Translations under genes and position numbers: made by a program
Origin: Paragyromitra xinjiangensis
Taxonomy: Eukaryota; Ascomycota; Pezizomycetes; Pezizales; Discinaceae
Assembly: GCA_038503065.1 (NCBI GenBank)
Contig: JBCAMK010000022.1
Span: 186,001 to 250,000 of the forward strand
DNA: 64,000 nucleotides
Direction of reading: 5' to 3'
The notes under the pieces: model-generated
Databases searched by the model: none
Told to the model about the DNA's origin: nothing
What the model saw: only the letters and a program-made list of their open reading frames with translations
Shown: one piece after another, positions 11,901 through 21,862 of the stretch
Layout: the number at the start of each line of letters is the position of its first letter
Position numbering within the stretch: the stretch's first letter is position 1

Positions 11901-12122
11901 GAACCTTCCCACCTCACGCCCATTGAGCGATGTGGTCATCGTCAATTCCCTTGCAGCAATTGTGCACAGCTGTCGCCGTCTCTGTCTTGAGAATAATCTC
12001 CCATCGCCACTGTCCCTCTTGCTCCTCCGGGGAAAGAACGAGGGTAGCAGAAATGTGCAGGTAAACGAGGAGCGCAGAACTGAGGACCAGCGACAGTCGA
12101 AGGAACGGCGAGCAGCGAGCAT
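8904..12122 (-). CDS. Pentatricopeptide-repeat-like protein, probably mitochondrial
   Basis: Single-exon frame of 1072 residues with start ATG at 12122. The first ~60 residues are rich in Arg, Ser and hydrophobics with almost no acidic residues (MLAARRSFDCRWSS...), as expected for a mitochondrial presequence. A Pro-rich linker (PPPPPPPP) follows near residue 140. The last third contains helical-repeat segments of PPR type, for example YTSVMNAHLAFGEVELAKQV followed by LLDMREDGIQPD and later DSFNILLRGVAKRDGCREAM. PPR proteins bind organellar RNA and act in its processing or translation. The final ~90 residues are strongly charged (Lys/Arg/Glu/Gly) and could bind nucleic acid non-specifically. 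The coding strand is GC-rich, and long shadow frames on the other strand follow from that. The gene lies 276 bp downstream of the secreted-protein gene on the same strand. The PPR call is good; the specific target is unknown. Confidence 0.85.
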   Translation of the reverse strand: MLAARRSFDCRWSSVLRSSFTCTFLLPSFFPRRSKRDSGDGRLFSRQRRRQLCTIAARELTMTTSLNGREVGRFVFSSSENLVLVLIEDRTSRINPNPPSSRTFTTISPRAAGSRSKITDRDWIKNLTHELPPPAPEPVPPPPPPPPLHPPSDLDPRFPPHADLLPDHKFPLLYGFSVPPKPPYTNPRYMPAWIETLLTGPFLPPQLRTQPTDTPDTPEDLEKLLFLLERAWGHKHDLITELVAQGKWQHAVWIIRALLEPAFEYPPNASQSVFEGTKYTAFSNTREPPRTTDGAIPSPAIAGRSGLWAVTDKKVKRDIERRRRGFGIVLGSLCGMVLRAAEETPGGDRKDGMGDRHTDLLPTARQILAYCHTADFMPEALYAFDRYPRLHVLRPRILASLADAVWRAQEAMVAGEAARLGVVGEYRGMEVPRARYTLDVWGSGTTDISTRPDDRPIAYSEREVWLELILTAIIEAGYGNIGVSVVKYMASLSEHEAPHNTWSFIDYIALYPSEYAAKAITHPSTPLSTSPIASQFSLPGHSLHPPPITTHPLTLPDWILPAIADAVVDSTSEGRGLEAMFKTILTHAQAHPMRRETLLRLLRHPALTWSKNAEVTEVSAGLTWEFGDRLKAADMYYSSLMLHISADNIVGAMRVWNGGVRKIQVSRAAPGVISARYLTLLVKHRKLNQAWELVRFKADGTAPVLGRASYKFPAVAPAVLALAVESRGRELYSDVVAEVGKSRREGRTITQATYTSVMNAHLAFGEVELAKQVLLDMREDGIQPDGVNVAVLVRHELERDVEAGFKLAEAEGGGEIPRAAWVTVLDYAVRVGDMARMRWALEKLRIDLQTGVGLETDSFNILLRGVAKRDGCREAMVLCHRLHTRGMEVGGRIVGDARSFRTVLHSAVRELLRMKMVEEGELRGIMERVEGDVEGKGKRKDPKRKEVEDVITWCWEQMRDSGMEIGDVVKTVRGWLSLKGEKREPARKQSEEEPKGPKKDREKGERGSHRRPEKEIERLKKERSGKSGGRSGGEAAEPKGGNVGLEGDKGSSKSGRPRKRDWRRGGKKSGGE

Positions 12123-12398
12123 GACCTGGGCATCTGGATCTCTGGGGCGGAGATGTGGTTGGTGGTGGAGTGTTTCTGTCTGATGGCGGACGGTGGAGTT
12201 GGTGGGGAGTTTTTTTTTGGTGGGGTTGTTTACTTCATTGGGTTGTTGACCATCAACTACACCACCTCAACTCTACTGGATGCGATAGACTATTATAGAT
12301 TTGAAGATACAGAAGTCGCACATACACCAATTCATTAAACCCCTCATCACCCATACATAAACGGAACAAAATAAATCATTCCACACCCAACCCACTCC
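12123..12398 (-). promoter_or_regulatory. Intergenic region: PPR gene promoter and 3' end of secreted-protein gene
   Basis: 276 bp separate the PPR start codon from the upstream gene's stop codon, both on the minus strand. The stretch is T/A-richer than the flanking coding DNA and must hold the PPR promoter. No specific box can be assigned with confidence. Confidence 0.45.
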
Positions 12399-13410
12399 TC
12401 ACCCATTAATCCCACAAGGTCCCGCATACACAACGCCCCCCGCCGTCTCTGGTCCAAATGCATATTTCTCAATTCCCAAAGGACAGATACCAGACCCGCT
12501 GCCCGCGCTCACTGTCTTCACCAGCAACTGACATCCACCAGCAACATACGCGTTTGCAACACAATTAGGTGTGTTCTGGCACTGCTGACAGCAATCCGAG
12601 GTAGATGTCGCAGAAACGAAGTTGATCGTATTTCCGACACCATTACCAGAGGCATTATACGGTGTATCACAGATTCCCTTCGGAATAGGTGTGACAGTAG
12701 CTGTAGCTGTAGTCGTAGTTGTGGTCGCAGTCGTAGTCGTCCCCGTAGACGTCGTTGTAGTAATCTTCGTAGTTATCACCGTGGTAGTAGTGGTCTAAAA
12801 ACATTAGTATCTTCATTAAACCCTTAACTAGAACACCTACCTTTGTTACCGCCGTCGCCGTAATTGTGGTGGTCGCTTTAGCAATCGACAAACACGAACA
12901 AGCACTCGAAATCTTCGCCTCCGCAAACAGCTTCAACCCTGCCGGGATTGCAGGTCCACTATTACGCTTCGCCACTCCCCCGCATGGGAGTCCGAATATC
13001 GGTTCTCCGCAGGATATATCCCTGGCCGCGATTATGGGCGCTGAAGTCACGGAAGTCGTAAAAGTTGTCGTAAAAGTTGCCGTAAAAGTGGCCGCGGCAG
13101 TAGCGGTAGTAGTAGTAATGACGGTAGAAGTTGCAGTGGCAGTCCTATTTAGTGTTAAAAAGAACATAGGACAAGCAGTAGAACACCGCACAAGAAGCGA
13201 AACTTACTGTAGAGGCGTAACCGTCTTCGCCGTTACCGTCGCCTTCGGAACCCCCAGGAACGAACTACAAAACGAGCTCGCTGCAGGATAGATTTTCAGC
13301 GCCACAATACATAGATCCAACTTATCGCATACTTTATCTCCTCTGCCCTCAAGAGGACTTGCAGCAACCAGAGACGAAAGAAAGAGAGTAGTAATAAATT
13401 GGAACCGCAT
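12399..13410 (-). CDS. Secreted Thr-rich protein with PAN/Apple-like C-terminal domain
   Basis: Three exons by my splicing: 13410-13208, 13144-12841 and 12794-12399, giving 300 residues. The introns (63 and 46 bp) have GTAAGT and GTAGGT donors and TAG acceptors, and all phases match. The protein starts with a signal peptide (MRFQFITTLFLSSLVAAS), then a Cys-containing segment (CDKLDLCIVALKIYPAASSF). A Thr/Ala-rich stretch follows, then a second Cys patch (ISSACSCL), a poly-Thr linker and a C-terminal Cys-rich module (CDTPYN...CCQQCQNTPNC...GGCQL). That last module resembles PAN/Apple-type domains of fungal extracellular proteins, which bind protein or carbohydrate. The Thr-rich linkers are probably O-glycosylated. 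Likely location is the cell wall or extracellular space. No catalytic motif is seen. Exons 1 and 3 are convincing; the domain name is by resemblance. Confidence 0.8.
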
Positions 13411-14095
13411 GATAGTAGATATCGAGGAACTATATCTGAGGATGAAGGTGCTCTGCGTGAAAATACATAGGAGTACCACTAGGTTTATATACACAACTCG
13501 CACACCTAAAAACAAGCTTTAGATGTCTTACCCAACTAATAGGGGGTGTCAGTCGATCAGGCACCAGTCTGATTGTTGATTTTCCCACGCCTGTGGTAGG
13601 GGTGTAATCCAGCAAACCTGTGGTGGAAGGCTGAGACACTTATTCTTTGTTTTTGAGCCTAAGGGCCCACGCCTTATCGAGTTACTGCAACCAGCCATAA
13701 CTCGTTGCGCTAGCCAACAAACACATAGGTAGCCGATAGTAACACAGCGCAATAATAGTCTATGTCACTGAAGTTAGCAATGTTATACTATAGCCGTTCA
13801 GCTGATGATCCAGAACGCCAGTGTGATCACTTGCGCAGAAGATAGCTTGGGGGCGTTGGGGAAACGTAATGGATGGCTTTGGTTTGCTGGGTTGTATCTT
13901 TCTCCTCGTTTGATGATGTCCTACAGGCTAAAGTTGATAGGTGTTTAGACAGTGCCATATCTCTGAATAAAGGCCAGACCTATTCCAAAAACCCTAGAAA
14001 AGAGGCCTGTCAGATAGCCTGATTCGGGTGATAGACGGTGAGAGGCGAAAACAACATTAAAAATTATTTGTCTAAGATACCGTAAAATCTCAGAA

Positions 14096-14252
14096 GTAAT
14101 GAACGGGTCTGGACTGAGACAGCAGGATGATACCGTGCTGTCAAGGCGGTTCTGGTTGAGCCTGACACCGTTCACCTGTTGCAATGAACCTCAATGACTG
14201 TTTAACTAGTGTCAACACGGTATTCTCCTGCTGTCTCAGTCCAGACTCGTTA
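14096..14252. mobile_element. Foldback/MITE-like element
   Basis: A perfect 21-bp inverted repeat at 14107-14127 and 14226-14246 (core GACTGAGACAGCAGG) extends imperfectly on both sides (GATACCGTG / CACGGTATTC inside, GAACGGG / CTCGTTAAC outside). The right half resembles 45760-45845, so this is probably a member of a dispersed family. No target-site duplication was identified. Confidence 0.65.
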
Positions 14253-14427
14253 ACAGCCACCTCTGTATTAGGGATGGAAGGTCCCGCGGTTTTTCCGTGG
14301 TGCTCTTCGGAGCGGAAAATTCCGTCGTTCGATCCCCATACCCCTGGCTGGGCATTTAGGTAGACCCAGATATTTGGAATAGACTGGGCCTCTATTTCGA
14401 GACACAAATAGAGTTGAGGGTGTTAGA

Positions 14428-14467
14428 CAGACTGGCAGACTGGCAGACTGGCAGACTGGCAGACTGG
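14428..14467. repeat. 8-bp tandem repeat (CAGACTGG)x5
   Basis: Five perfect consecutive CAGACTGG units, followed by a degenerate GTTGGCAG. Confidence 0.95.
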
Positions 14468-14521
14468 TTGGCAGTCACTATGTAAATAAACACCGCCAGC
14501 CAACTCCGTTCCTGCAGTACC

Positions 14522-14784
14522 GCAGGTTTTGGAGAGAACCACCCGGGTGGATGTAATGTTCCTGGCGTGGATGTCTTAGATTTGATTCCTCTCGAGACCC
14601 ATATTCTATCCTGCTTTCTCAATGTATTCAGTAGCACACAGCTGCAGGACTATTCGCCACTTCTCAAGTATTGCAACCCTAACCTCCACCTAAAATGGCC
14701 CAATCCTTCCCTGAATTGGTTAAGTTCACTGCCTCTCTTGCCAGGATCTTTACATCCGCCCGGGTGGTTCTCTCCAAAATCTGC
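14522..14784. mobile_element. Inverted-repeat element, ~45-bp arms
   Basis: The left arm at 14522-14566 (GGAGAGAACCACCCGGGTGG) is matched in inverse by 14740-14784 (CCGCCCGGGTGGTTCTCTCC), with ATGTAA / TTACAT and CCTGGC / GCCAGG also paired. About 170 bp lie between the arms. Its size and structure suit a MITE or foldback element. No ORF or clear target duplication is seen. Confidence 0.65.
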
Positions 14785-15504
14785 GGCAGGCCATCACCCA
14801 TCGATCCTACAGCCAACCGCGCTCGCCACCGCAACTACACGTGGCAAACTAGAAGTTAAAGAATTGGTCTAAAACAGTAATAAATCTCTCTCGCTACTGT
14901 GGTGCAAGTTTAGTTAACTCGTCGTTTCGTGTGGCAAGGCGGAGTAACCGTGAGTAGACTTTATGGAGACCTTCAAACAGATGGGAGGGTCGAGTAGTAG
15001 CCGACGTAAACGATGACTGGCAGTCACCCATGTGGGGGGTGTTAGCAGTGAGTGGAAGTGAAGGTGGAGAATCGAAGTTGGAGGTGGTTAAAGGATCTTT
15101 AGAGGTTTCTGCCTTTACGATAGATGAGTTATTACTGTGATTGACAGTGATGGGTTTGACAGGAGTGTGATTTTGCTCAGAGGTGTTGGTGGGTGGAAGA
15201 GGCGATGAGAATGGGCAGTTTGTAGATGTAAAGCGTTGGTGCCGGTGTATATCGTTCCCACACCCTACTGCCTATGGCTGCTGCAGACCTGGGGCTGGGC
15301 ACGAGGCTATCGTCTACGGGACGCGAGGGAACCCAGGCGGATTCTCGGACGCTGGTCAGAGTGGCACCAGCAGAAACCGCCCGTTTCTATCTACAACGAA
15401 ATCTTGATTGGTCAAAACTACACGCAGTCGAAACCCGACAACCGTTCGAACATCCATACGGGCTATTCTCTTGCGTCCATACGGCAGTCTAGTATTATTG
15501 CTAC

Positions 15505-15835
15505 ACTAGGGGCATTGGGAGGGGAAGCAGTAGGAGGGTGGATTTGACAGCAAAGGTATATTGGCTCATGGTGACTCTCTCATCTATTCGGCACACCAAG
15601 CCAGTTAAGAGTCCACTCGGCTGAGAAGCAAAATATTCCTCACTTCTCGCTTCATTCGCTTCACTCGTTACATTCAAAGCTCGTCATATTTTAGCTTCTC
15701 AACCTCGTCTCGTAGTAGTAATAGTAATTCATTTACATAACCTCGTCCCATGATATTCTTAATTACATGTATGAGCGTAGTTCAGCAGGGTAACCCCAAG
15801 TTTCTGCCCTTTTCCTTATTTTATATATATAGGCT
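15505..15835 (+). repeat. ~330-bp dispersed repeat, copy 1
   Basis: Shares with copies 2 and 3 the ordered words GGATTTGACAGCAAAGGTAT, TTGGCTCATGGTGAC, GCACACCAAG, TCGCTTCA, CAAAGCTCGTCATATTTT and TATGAGCGTAGTTCAGCAGG. Copy 1 abuts copy 2 directly. Confidence 0.85.
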
Positions 15836-16165
15836 AGGGGCTGCCCATGTGTTACCACATGAGCGTTGGTAGGGAGAAGTAGCAGGAGGATACATGTAGA
15901 TTTGACAGCAAAGGTATATTGGCTCATGGTGACACACTCTCCCATTTATTTAGCACACCAAGCTAGTCAAGATTCCACTCGATTGAGAAGCAAAATATTC
16001 CTCATTTCTCGCTTCACTCGCTTCGCTCGTTACGTTCAAAGCTCGTCATATTTTGGCTTCTCAACCTCGTCCTCAAACATGTAATTTCCTTGACTATGAG
16101 CGTAGTTCAGCAGGGTAACCCCAAGTCTCTGCCCCCGTCCTATTTCATATATATAGATTCATCTC
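15836..16165 (+). repeat. ~330-bp dispersed repeat, copy 2
   Basis: Begins with AGGGGCTGCCCATGTGTTAC, whose ATGTGTTACCACAT centre is near-palindromic. It carries all the words listed for copy 1 and ends in a TATATATAG tract like copy 1. Short frames inside encode matching peptides in copies 2 and 3 only because the DNA is repeated; there is no sign of selection for coding. Confidence 0.85.
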
Positions 16166-16724
16166 CGGATAGTAGATGGAGGAAGAGAAAATGATGGGTA
16201 TATTTTGGGGATATGATGTTTCTCATCCACGAGTTAATCACCATGTTCTGAGCACCATCGTGGGCATCATATGCTATCACGTGTGGCCTTCAGCAACGGA
16301 ATCCCGTCTGTAAAGTCTTTGCACCCTCTCCTTTATTACATGTAGGCATGACTGCAGGCGGATTGAGGCTGTAATTTCCGTAGAAGACGGCTATACAAAG
16401 TGATTGGATTTTACTTAGCACTACTCGTGCAGCCGGTTTGAAGTCGCGTTGCCTAAGCTGGCAAGATCTGGCGAGAAAGCCATTTCTATTGGCTGGAGGC
16501 AGTCTCGGCAGTCTCTTGCACCTCTCGTGGCATCTTTTTGGTGCCCTTTTGACACCTCTCTTTCCTCCATAGCGCCTTTAGGATATCGATTCTGAACAAG
16601 ATACCACTGTTTTCTGGCATTTTGTATGTAAAACCCTTAGATTCAGACAGCTTCGCAAATTTTTAGTTGGGGAATAGGAAGTTTCCTATCTAGGCAGCGC
16701 GACTTCAAAACGGCAGCATGAGTA

Positions 16725-17025
16725 GGGGCTGTCCATGTGTTACCACATGGGCGTTGGGAGGGGGAGGGAGTAGGAGGGTGGATTTGACAGCAAAGGTATA
16801 TTGGCTCATGGTGACCCTTTCTCTCATCTATTCGGCACACCAAGTCAGTCGAGAGTCCACTTTTTCGAGAAGTAAAATATCCCACTTCTCGCTTCACTCG
16901 CTTCGCTCGTTACGTTCAAAGCTTGTCATATTTTGGCTTCTCAACTTGAACCTTGTCCCGTGATATACATGTAATTTTCTTAATTTCTTAATTACATGCA
17001 TAAGTGTAGTTCTGCAGGGTGGCAG
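16725..17025 (+). repeat. ~300-bp dispersed repeat, copy 3
   Basis: Begins AGGGGCTGTCCATGTGTTAC and follows the same order as copies 1 and 2, about 560 bp downstream of copy 2. Its end is altered after GTAGTTCTGCAGGGTGGC. Confidence 0.82.
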
Positions 17026-18326
17026 GACTTCCCGGACACGGCTGTAGTAACTCCAAAGCTTCTACGATAGCTCAGGTTTGTGCCAAGCTCTATATGTTAG
17101 TTATTATGGCTTATGGAGATAGAGATGATCTAACGAGGAAGCTCTGTTCTTTTTTTATTTTAATCATAATTCCGTTGATTTCTGGGTACGAGAATATCGC
17201 ATGCAACAAAACTATGGCGTGAACAAACCCTTTCTAACGAGGAAGCTCAAACAAGGCTATACATATACTCATGCAGCAAGGCCTGTCCGAAATGGGACAC
17301 GCCAATGGTGGAGTCAATAGTGGCTGTGGCGTCAGCTACCAATTATTAAGATGATTAGTAGATGCTGTTCAATGATATCCAGGACATCCAGGACAGCTTA
17401 CTAATCGTGGCTGGCAAGCCACACACACAGCCACGCTACGTAGATATCCAGGCATCCCAATAGTATTTGGAATATGCCCATCCTATGAACCCGTCAACAC
17501 TTCTAACAACCCAATATCCCTCTTCCCAGGTCTCAGCGCCGCAATTGTTCGTCAACCCTTTGAGTCCTGTATGGCTCGAGGTCAGATTCCCCCACCATGC
17601 CGGGATGACTGGACATCGCGCATGAGAGAAGAGAAGAGCTGAAACGGGCGATTGCAATTGAACAAAGCCCAAAGCCCCAATCATAGCAGCGAATCAAAAG
17701 TCGAGGTTGTATCGGTCTATACAAGTTATGTGATTATTATCTATTTTCTAATGCATGAATGTGAGTTTCGCTTGAAGGAAGAGAAAGGGAAAAAAAATAA
17801 AAAAACGCGCCCAACCAGTCCAGGCGCGTCATCCGAGACCAGTAGAGAGAAATATCAGCCTTGAGTTGAGAGAGAGAGGAGTGGGCTCTTTTATTTATTT
17901 TTTTCTCTTCTGTTTTTTTCTCTTCTCTCTTCTTCTGTATTTATCTTCTCTTCTCTATTCCCTCTCTCCTTCTATTCTCTTCTCTTCTCCCCTCCCTCCC
18001 AAATCTCCGAAAGCAAAAATCCCGCTCTCCCCTATTTACTGCGATATTGGTCGCGGCAGATAACTAATAGACGTCATTTCCGCTACGTCCCACCAACTAC
18101 CACCAGTAGACTCAAAGTGAGAACATACAGACTGCCTGCCTCGCATATCAACAACCCTCCCTTTTATTATCTTCCATCCCATCCATCCCATCCCCAGGAA
18201 GAAAGGAAAAAAAAAAAAAGAAAAGGAAGATAAATCCCGTCTTCCCCCTCCCGCGCGTCTTTCTCCTCCCTTCCTCCCTCTTCCCTTCCTCCCTCTAAAA
18301 ATCTCGTTTCGTCACCCATCAGCGTC
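17026..18326 (+). promoter_or_regulatory. Intergenic DNA and pyrimidine-rich promoter of the PARP-finger gene
   Basis: 17161-17225 resembles 49681-49750 (shared TTGATTTCTGG and CAATATCGCA-like words). From about 17880 to 18300 the plus strand is strongly CT-rich (TCTTCTCTTCTCT runs). This is typical of the region upstream of highly expressed fungal genes and lies directly before the start codon at 18327. No other gene is supported. Confidence 0.55.
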
Positions 18327-20300
18327 ATGTCTTACAGAGTCGGTACGTACCAACGCGTCCATCACCCCCCTCCCCATCCTCGCGTTTCCTTCTTCATGAA
18401 AAATAAATAAATCACGCGCATTATGGTCGCGTCGCTATCGTGTTTAACGGACACTGACGGCTACAGAGGTCTCTCCGAATGCCCGCGCTGCTTGTAAGGG
18501 CGCTTGTAAGGAGAAGAAGATCCTGAAAGATGATCTCCGTTTTGGCACGTGGGTGAAGACGGCGTCTTATGAGAGTTGGACTTGGAGACACTGGTAAGCT
18601 TTTTTCCTAGATTTTTCAATTTTTTTTCCCTAGATTTTTATCATTGGTGTTGCTTTGCTGGTTCTCTATCTTTGGGGGGGGGTTTTTTTTGGGTTTTGTT
18701 TATTTTGTTTCGGTTTTTTTTTCCCCAGCTCTTTCACCAGTTTTGTCGTTTTCCCACTTGTCCGTCTCAAGCCTTTTCCCGTTTATTTTTTAATTCTGCC
18801 CCCCGTTCCTAACCCATAATCCCAAGAATATCCTCAACTAACACACACAGGGGCTGCATAACCCCCAAACAATTCATCAACGTCCGCGAAAAACTCACTC
18901 CATCCGACACTCTCGACGTCACCAAACTCGACGGCTACGACGAGCTCTCCCCCGCACTCCAAACCAAAGTGAAAACCGCCGTAGAAAACGGCCACGTCGC
19001 AGACGAAGACTGGAAAGGCGTAAATCCCCCCCTACATCCTCCTTCTGATCCCACCAAAACTAACCCACCCAGGACCCATCCGAGAATCGTCCTGGCGCAC
19101 CAACAAAACGCAAAAAGGCCTCCAAAGCACCTGAAGAGGATGAAGAGGAGGAGGAAACAGCAGCGTTGGAACCCCTCCGCTCCCTTGACCTCGGAAGCGA
19201 CGACGATCTGACTCCGTAAGGTGTCTGTTCTCGCTTCCAGAACATGGCTAACATGTGCTAGACCTGAGAAGAAGAAACGAGGCCGTAAAGCTGCCGCTCC
19301 GACCCCCGCTGAACCTGCTCCTGAGGAAAAAACTGATGCCCCGAAGAAACGTGGACGTCCTGCTAAGTCTGATGAAAAGAAGAAGGAGAAGATCCCTGCT
19401 GAGCCGACCCGTGCGCGCAGCAGCCGTAATGCTGGCGCTAAGAAGAATCTTAAGGAGGTAGAGGAGGACGAGGAGATGACTGACGCGCCGGTTGCGAAGC
19501 GTGAGAAGAAGGTTGAGAAGGCGCCTAAGGAGAAGGCGCCGGCAAAGGAAAAGGCTCCGGCAAAAGAGAAGACTGTCGCTAAGGAGAAAGTCAAGGAGAA
19601 GCCAGCACCGAAGGAGAAAGCGCCAAAGAAGCCAACGAAGGCTGAACTCGCGAAGGCCGCAAAGGAAGCTGAACCTTCTGCTGCTCCGAAGGAGGCCGAG
19701 AAGGATGTTGAGATGACGGAGAGTGAGGAGAAGACGGATAAGGAGATGGTCGACGTCATCGTCGGTACTGATAAACCTGAGGAGAAGGCCGCAGAGCCAG
19801 CAGCTGAAGCCGCCGAGGAACAGCCCGAGAAGGAGGCTGAGGATAAGGTCGAGGAACCTGTTAAGCCGAAGGGTAAAGGCGGTCGCCCGAAGAAGGCTGT
19901 CCCAGCGCCGAAGGAGAAGGTAGATGAAAAGACCGAGGAACCCGCGAAGAAGGCTCCCGTAGGTCGTAAGCGTAAAGCTGCGGCGCCTGAGGAACCAGAG
20001 AAGGAAGAAGAGAAGGAGCCTGAGGTCCCGGATAAAGCTGAGGCCGCTGCTGAGTACGTCCATTAACGAACTCTTATCATCACAGTACTAACCCATCGCA
20101 GAGAACCCAAGAAGAAGCGTGGGCGTCCCGCGAAGGCCAAGGAGCCTGCCGCAGCTGAGAAAGTGACGACTAAGGCCCCGGCGAAAAAGGGAAAGGCTAA
20201 GAAAGCCAAGTCTGCTTCTCCGGCTTCATCGCCAGCCCCAGAAGAGAAGAGGAAGAGTATCTTCGGCGGACCTGAAGGTGGTGAGCCAGCTGCGGAGTAG
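18327..20300 (+). CDS. PARP-type zinc-finger protein with AT-hook/Lys-rich tail
   Basis: Six exons: 18327-18342, 18467-18593, 18851-19019, 19073-19215, 19262-20053 and 20102-20300, giving 481 residues. All introns (124, 257, 53, 46 and 48 bp) obey GT-AG and phases match. Residues 1-100 form a zf-PARP domain: MSYRVEVSPNARAACKGAC, then LRFGTWV and WTWRHWGC, with ligands C15, C19, H47 and C50. zf-PARP domains recognise DNA breaks in PARP1 and DNA ligase III. The rest is low-complexity Lys/Glu/Ala/Pro with AT-hook-like cores (KKKRGRK ~155, KKRGRP ~180, KKKRGRP ~419). There is no PARP catalytic, BRCT or ligase domain, so it is probably a nuclear DNA-binding or chromatin protein. The first two ligands are C-x3-C rather than the animal C-x2-C. 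The exon 1-4 assembly rests on rebuilding this domain across introns. Confidence 0.9.
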
Positions 20301-21788
20301 AGTTGGGGTGAATGATCGGCTGTGAGGGTAAACTTTTGTACAGCTTGTATGATGGTTTACCCAAACAGATAGGATTAAGGGTAGGAAAGTGATTGATGGT
20401 GAATGTTACGTTCTGTTATGGCAGAGTGGAGGCTTTTGCGAAATTTCTATTGTGTTTTTTTGCTGTTATTTTTCCCATTGGCTTATGAATGTGTTATTAG
20501 TAGTACGTGTTGTAGGTTGCTCTTTTTTCTCCTTGTTGCTCTATGATACCTGTCTATCTGTCTTCGTGTATGTCTTGCTTGGTGTAGTGGAGTGGAATAT
20601 GGTTAGTAGGAGGGTGGAGGTGAAAGTGAAAGCACGACAGATGATGGGTTCAAGTGTACTATTATAGTAATATCGTTTTTTCCCAAGTTGGTCGCTATTC
20701 TACCTACGGCTGTTGTAGCATGTACTCAATGTGGGTTATCATTTAGTGGCTGTAGTTATGGCTACTGTTAAGGTAAGTGATAAAGTAGAGATCAAAATGC
20801 GGGAGCGAATCAGAGACTATGTCAGGTCTATAGATTAGTTGAACCCGTAGCTAGAGGCAAGTATGTGAATGGAAGGGCATCCACGAGTGATAATCTATGA
20901 TTATGTTTCTGGTGAAGCGTCTGAGCAGATGCAGGAGCAGAATTAACGATGGCCTTAGCACAGCTGGACGACGGATGGTATGCGTCATTTCTTCATACTC
21001 GTCCTTGAGACCGATCAAGAGGTGCTCATCGGGGGATCAGTATAGCTGAATAGCAAGAGTTTTATTCTGGTTTGTATCTCGGAGGAGTTTTGTGTATGGT
21101 CATGTTACTGCAGCTGGGTTGGGCGTTTTTTTGGCTTGGATAGGATGTCGTTTCTTGTTAATTTCGGGTTGTCTGGAATAGCATGCTGCGGAAGGGTTCT
21201 TGTTGTAGAAGTATTGATTTCTAAGACTTCTATCTACCTAGCCTTGGGCGCTAGGTGGATGGTTGGTTGATTGATTGATTGATTAACTCACCAAGTACAT
21301 CTATGTAAACGGTAGTCTTGAGAGTATTCTGAAGAACTAGAAGGAGCAAGGATTTCCTACCGTCGAGTGTAACTTAGCCAATTGTAGTGGTGTGAGAAGC
21401 AAGAGCAATGAGGTCAATATCATCAAGATAATGGTATAACGGATCAGAGGGAGTAAACCACTGGATCTCTAGTATTTTGGCGGAGCAATGATTTACAGAT
21501 CACGGGTGAATTTCGACGAGACTTTGATATAGAGAGTTATTACCTACATGTAGTTGTTACTAATCTAGGGTAATTCTGAGTGATATATAGTCTTCGAGGT
21601 ATATGGATATCTGAGCACGATACGGAACGGTGCATGCATGGTCAACTTTCAAAACTGCAGAATGGCGAATCCAGAACGCCACGGGAAAATATAAAGCATT
21701 TTAAAAAACTTTAAGAGTAAAAATATTGTTTCTATAGTATTCCACGACAAAAGGGATCATCCAGCATCTTAGGATGACTTACCTTTCC

Positions 21789-21862
21789 GGACACGAGCCG
21801 GGGATCTGAACGCCGGACCTTTCGGAGAGAAAGGTGGAGCTAATTCACTGAGTCCTGGGTCC
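21789..21862 (-). pseudogene. tRNA-like sequence (degenerate tRNA or tRNA-derived SINE head)
   Basis: Read on the minus strand the 74 nt have a tRNA layout. A 7-bp acceptor-like stem GGACCCA / CGTGTCC pairs at five positions. A D-loop-like ACTCAGTGAATTAG follows, then an anticodon arm CCTTT-CTCTCCG-AAAGG whose 7-base loop would place CTC as anticodon. The T-arm-like GTTCAGATCCCC is a disrupted B box. The D-stem does not pair and the T-loop is altered, so it is not a working tRNA. Homology continues past the 3' end without a clear tail, so a SINE origin is only a suggestion. Confidence 0.45.

Larger units (their letters stand above)
13411..15500. other. Intergenic DNA with foldback elements
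   Basis: No gene is supported. The stretch contains two inverted-repeat elements (14096-14252 and 14522-14784), an 8-bp tandem repeat at 14428-14467, and a copy of a dispersed repeat near 15246-15325. Open frames here overlap the inverted repeats and have no recognisable domains. Confidence 0.6.

Noticed and set aside
14265..14345. tRNA-like words (GTTCGATCCCC) on the plus strand
   Set aside because: Only the B-box-like word fits. Acceptor and D arms do not pair and the region borders a foldback.
15866..16963. Matching 72- and 81-residue frames in repeat copies 2 and 3
   Set aside because: The similarity is that of the repeated DNA. Copy 1 lacks the frame and there is no start-codon conservation.
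19248..20063. 271-residue Leu/Arg-rich minus-strand frame
   Set aside because: Antisense of the Lys/Glu-rich tail of the PARP-finger protein (CTT/CTC reading of AAG/GAG codons).
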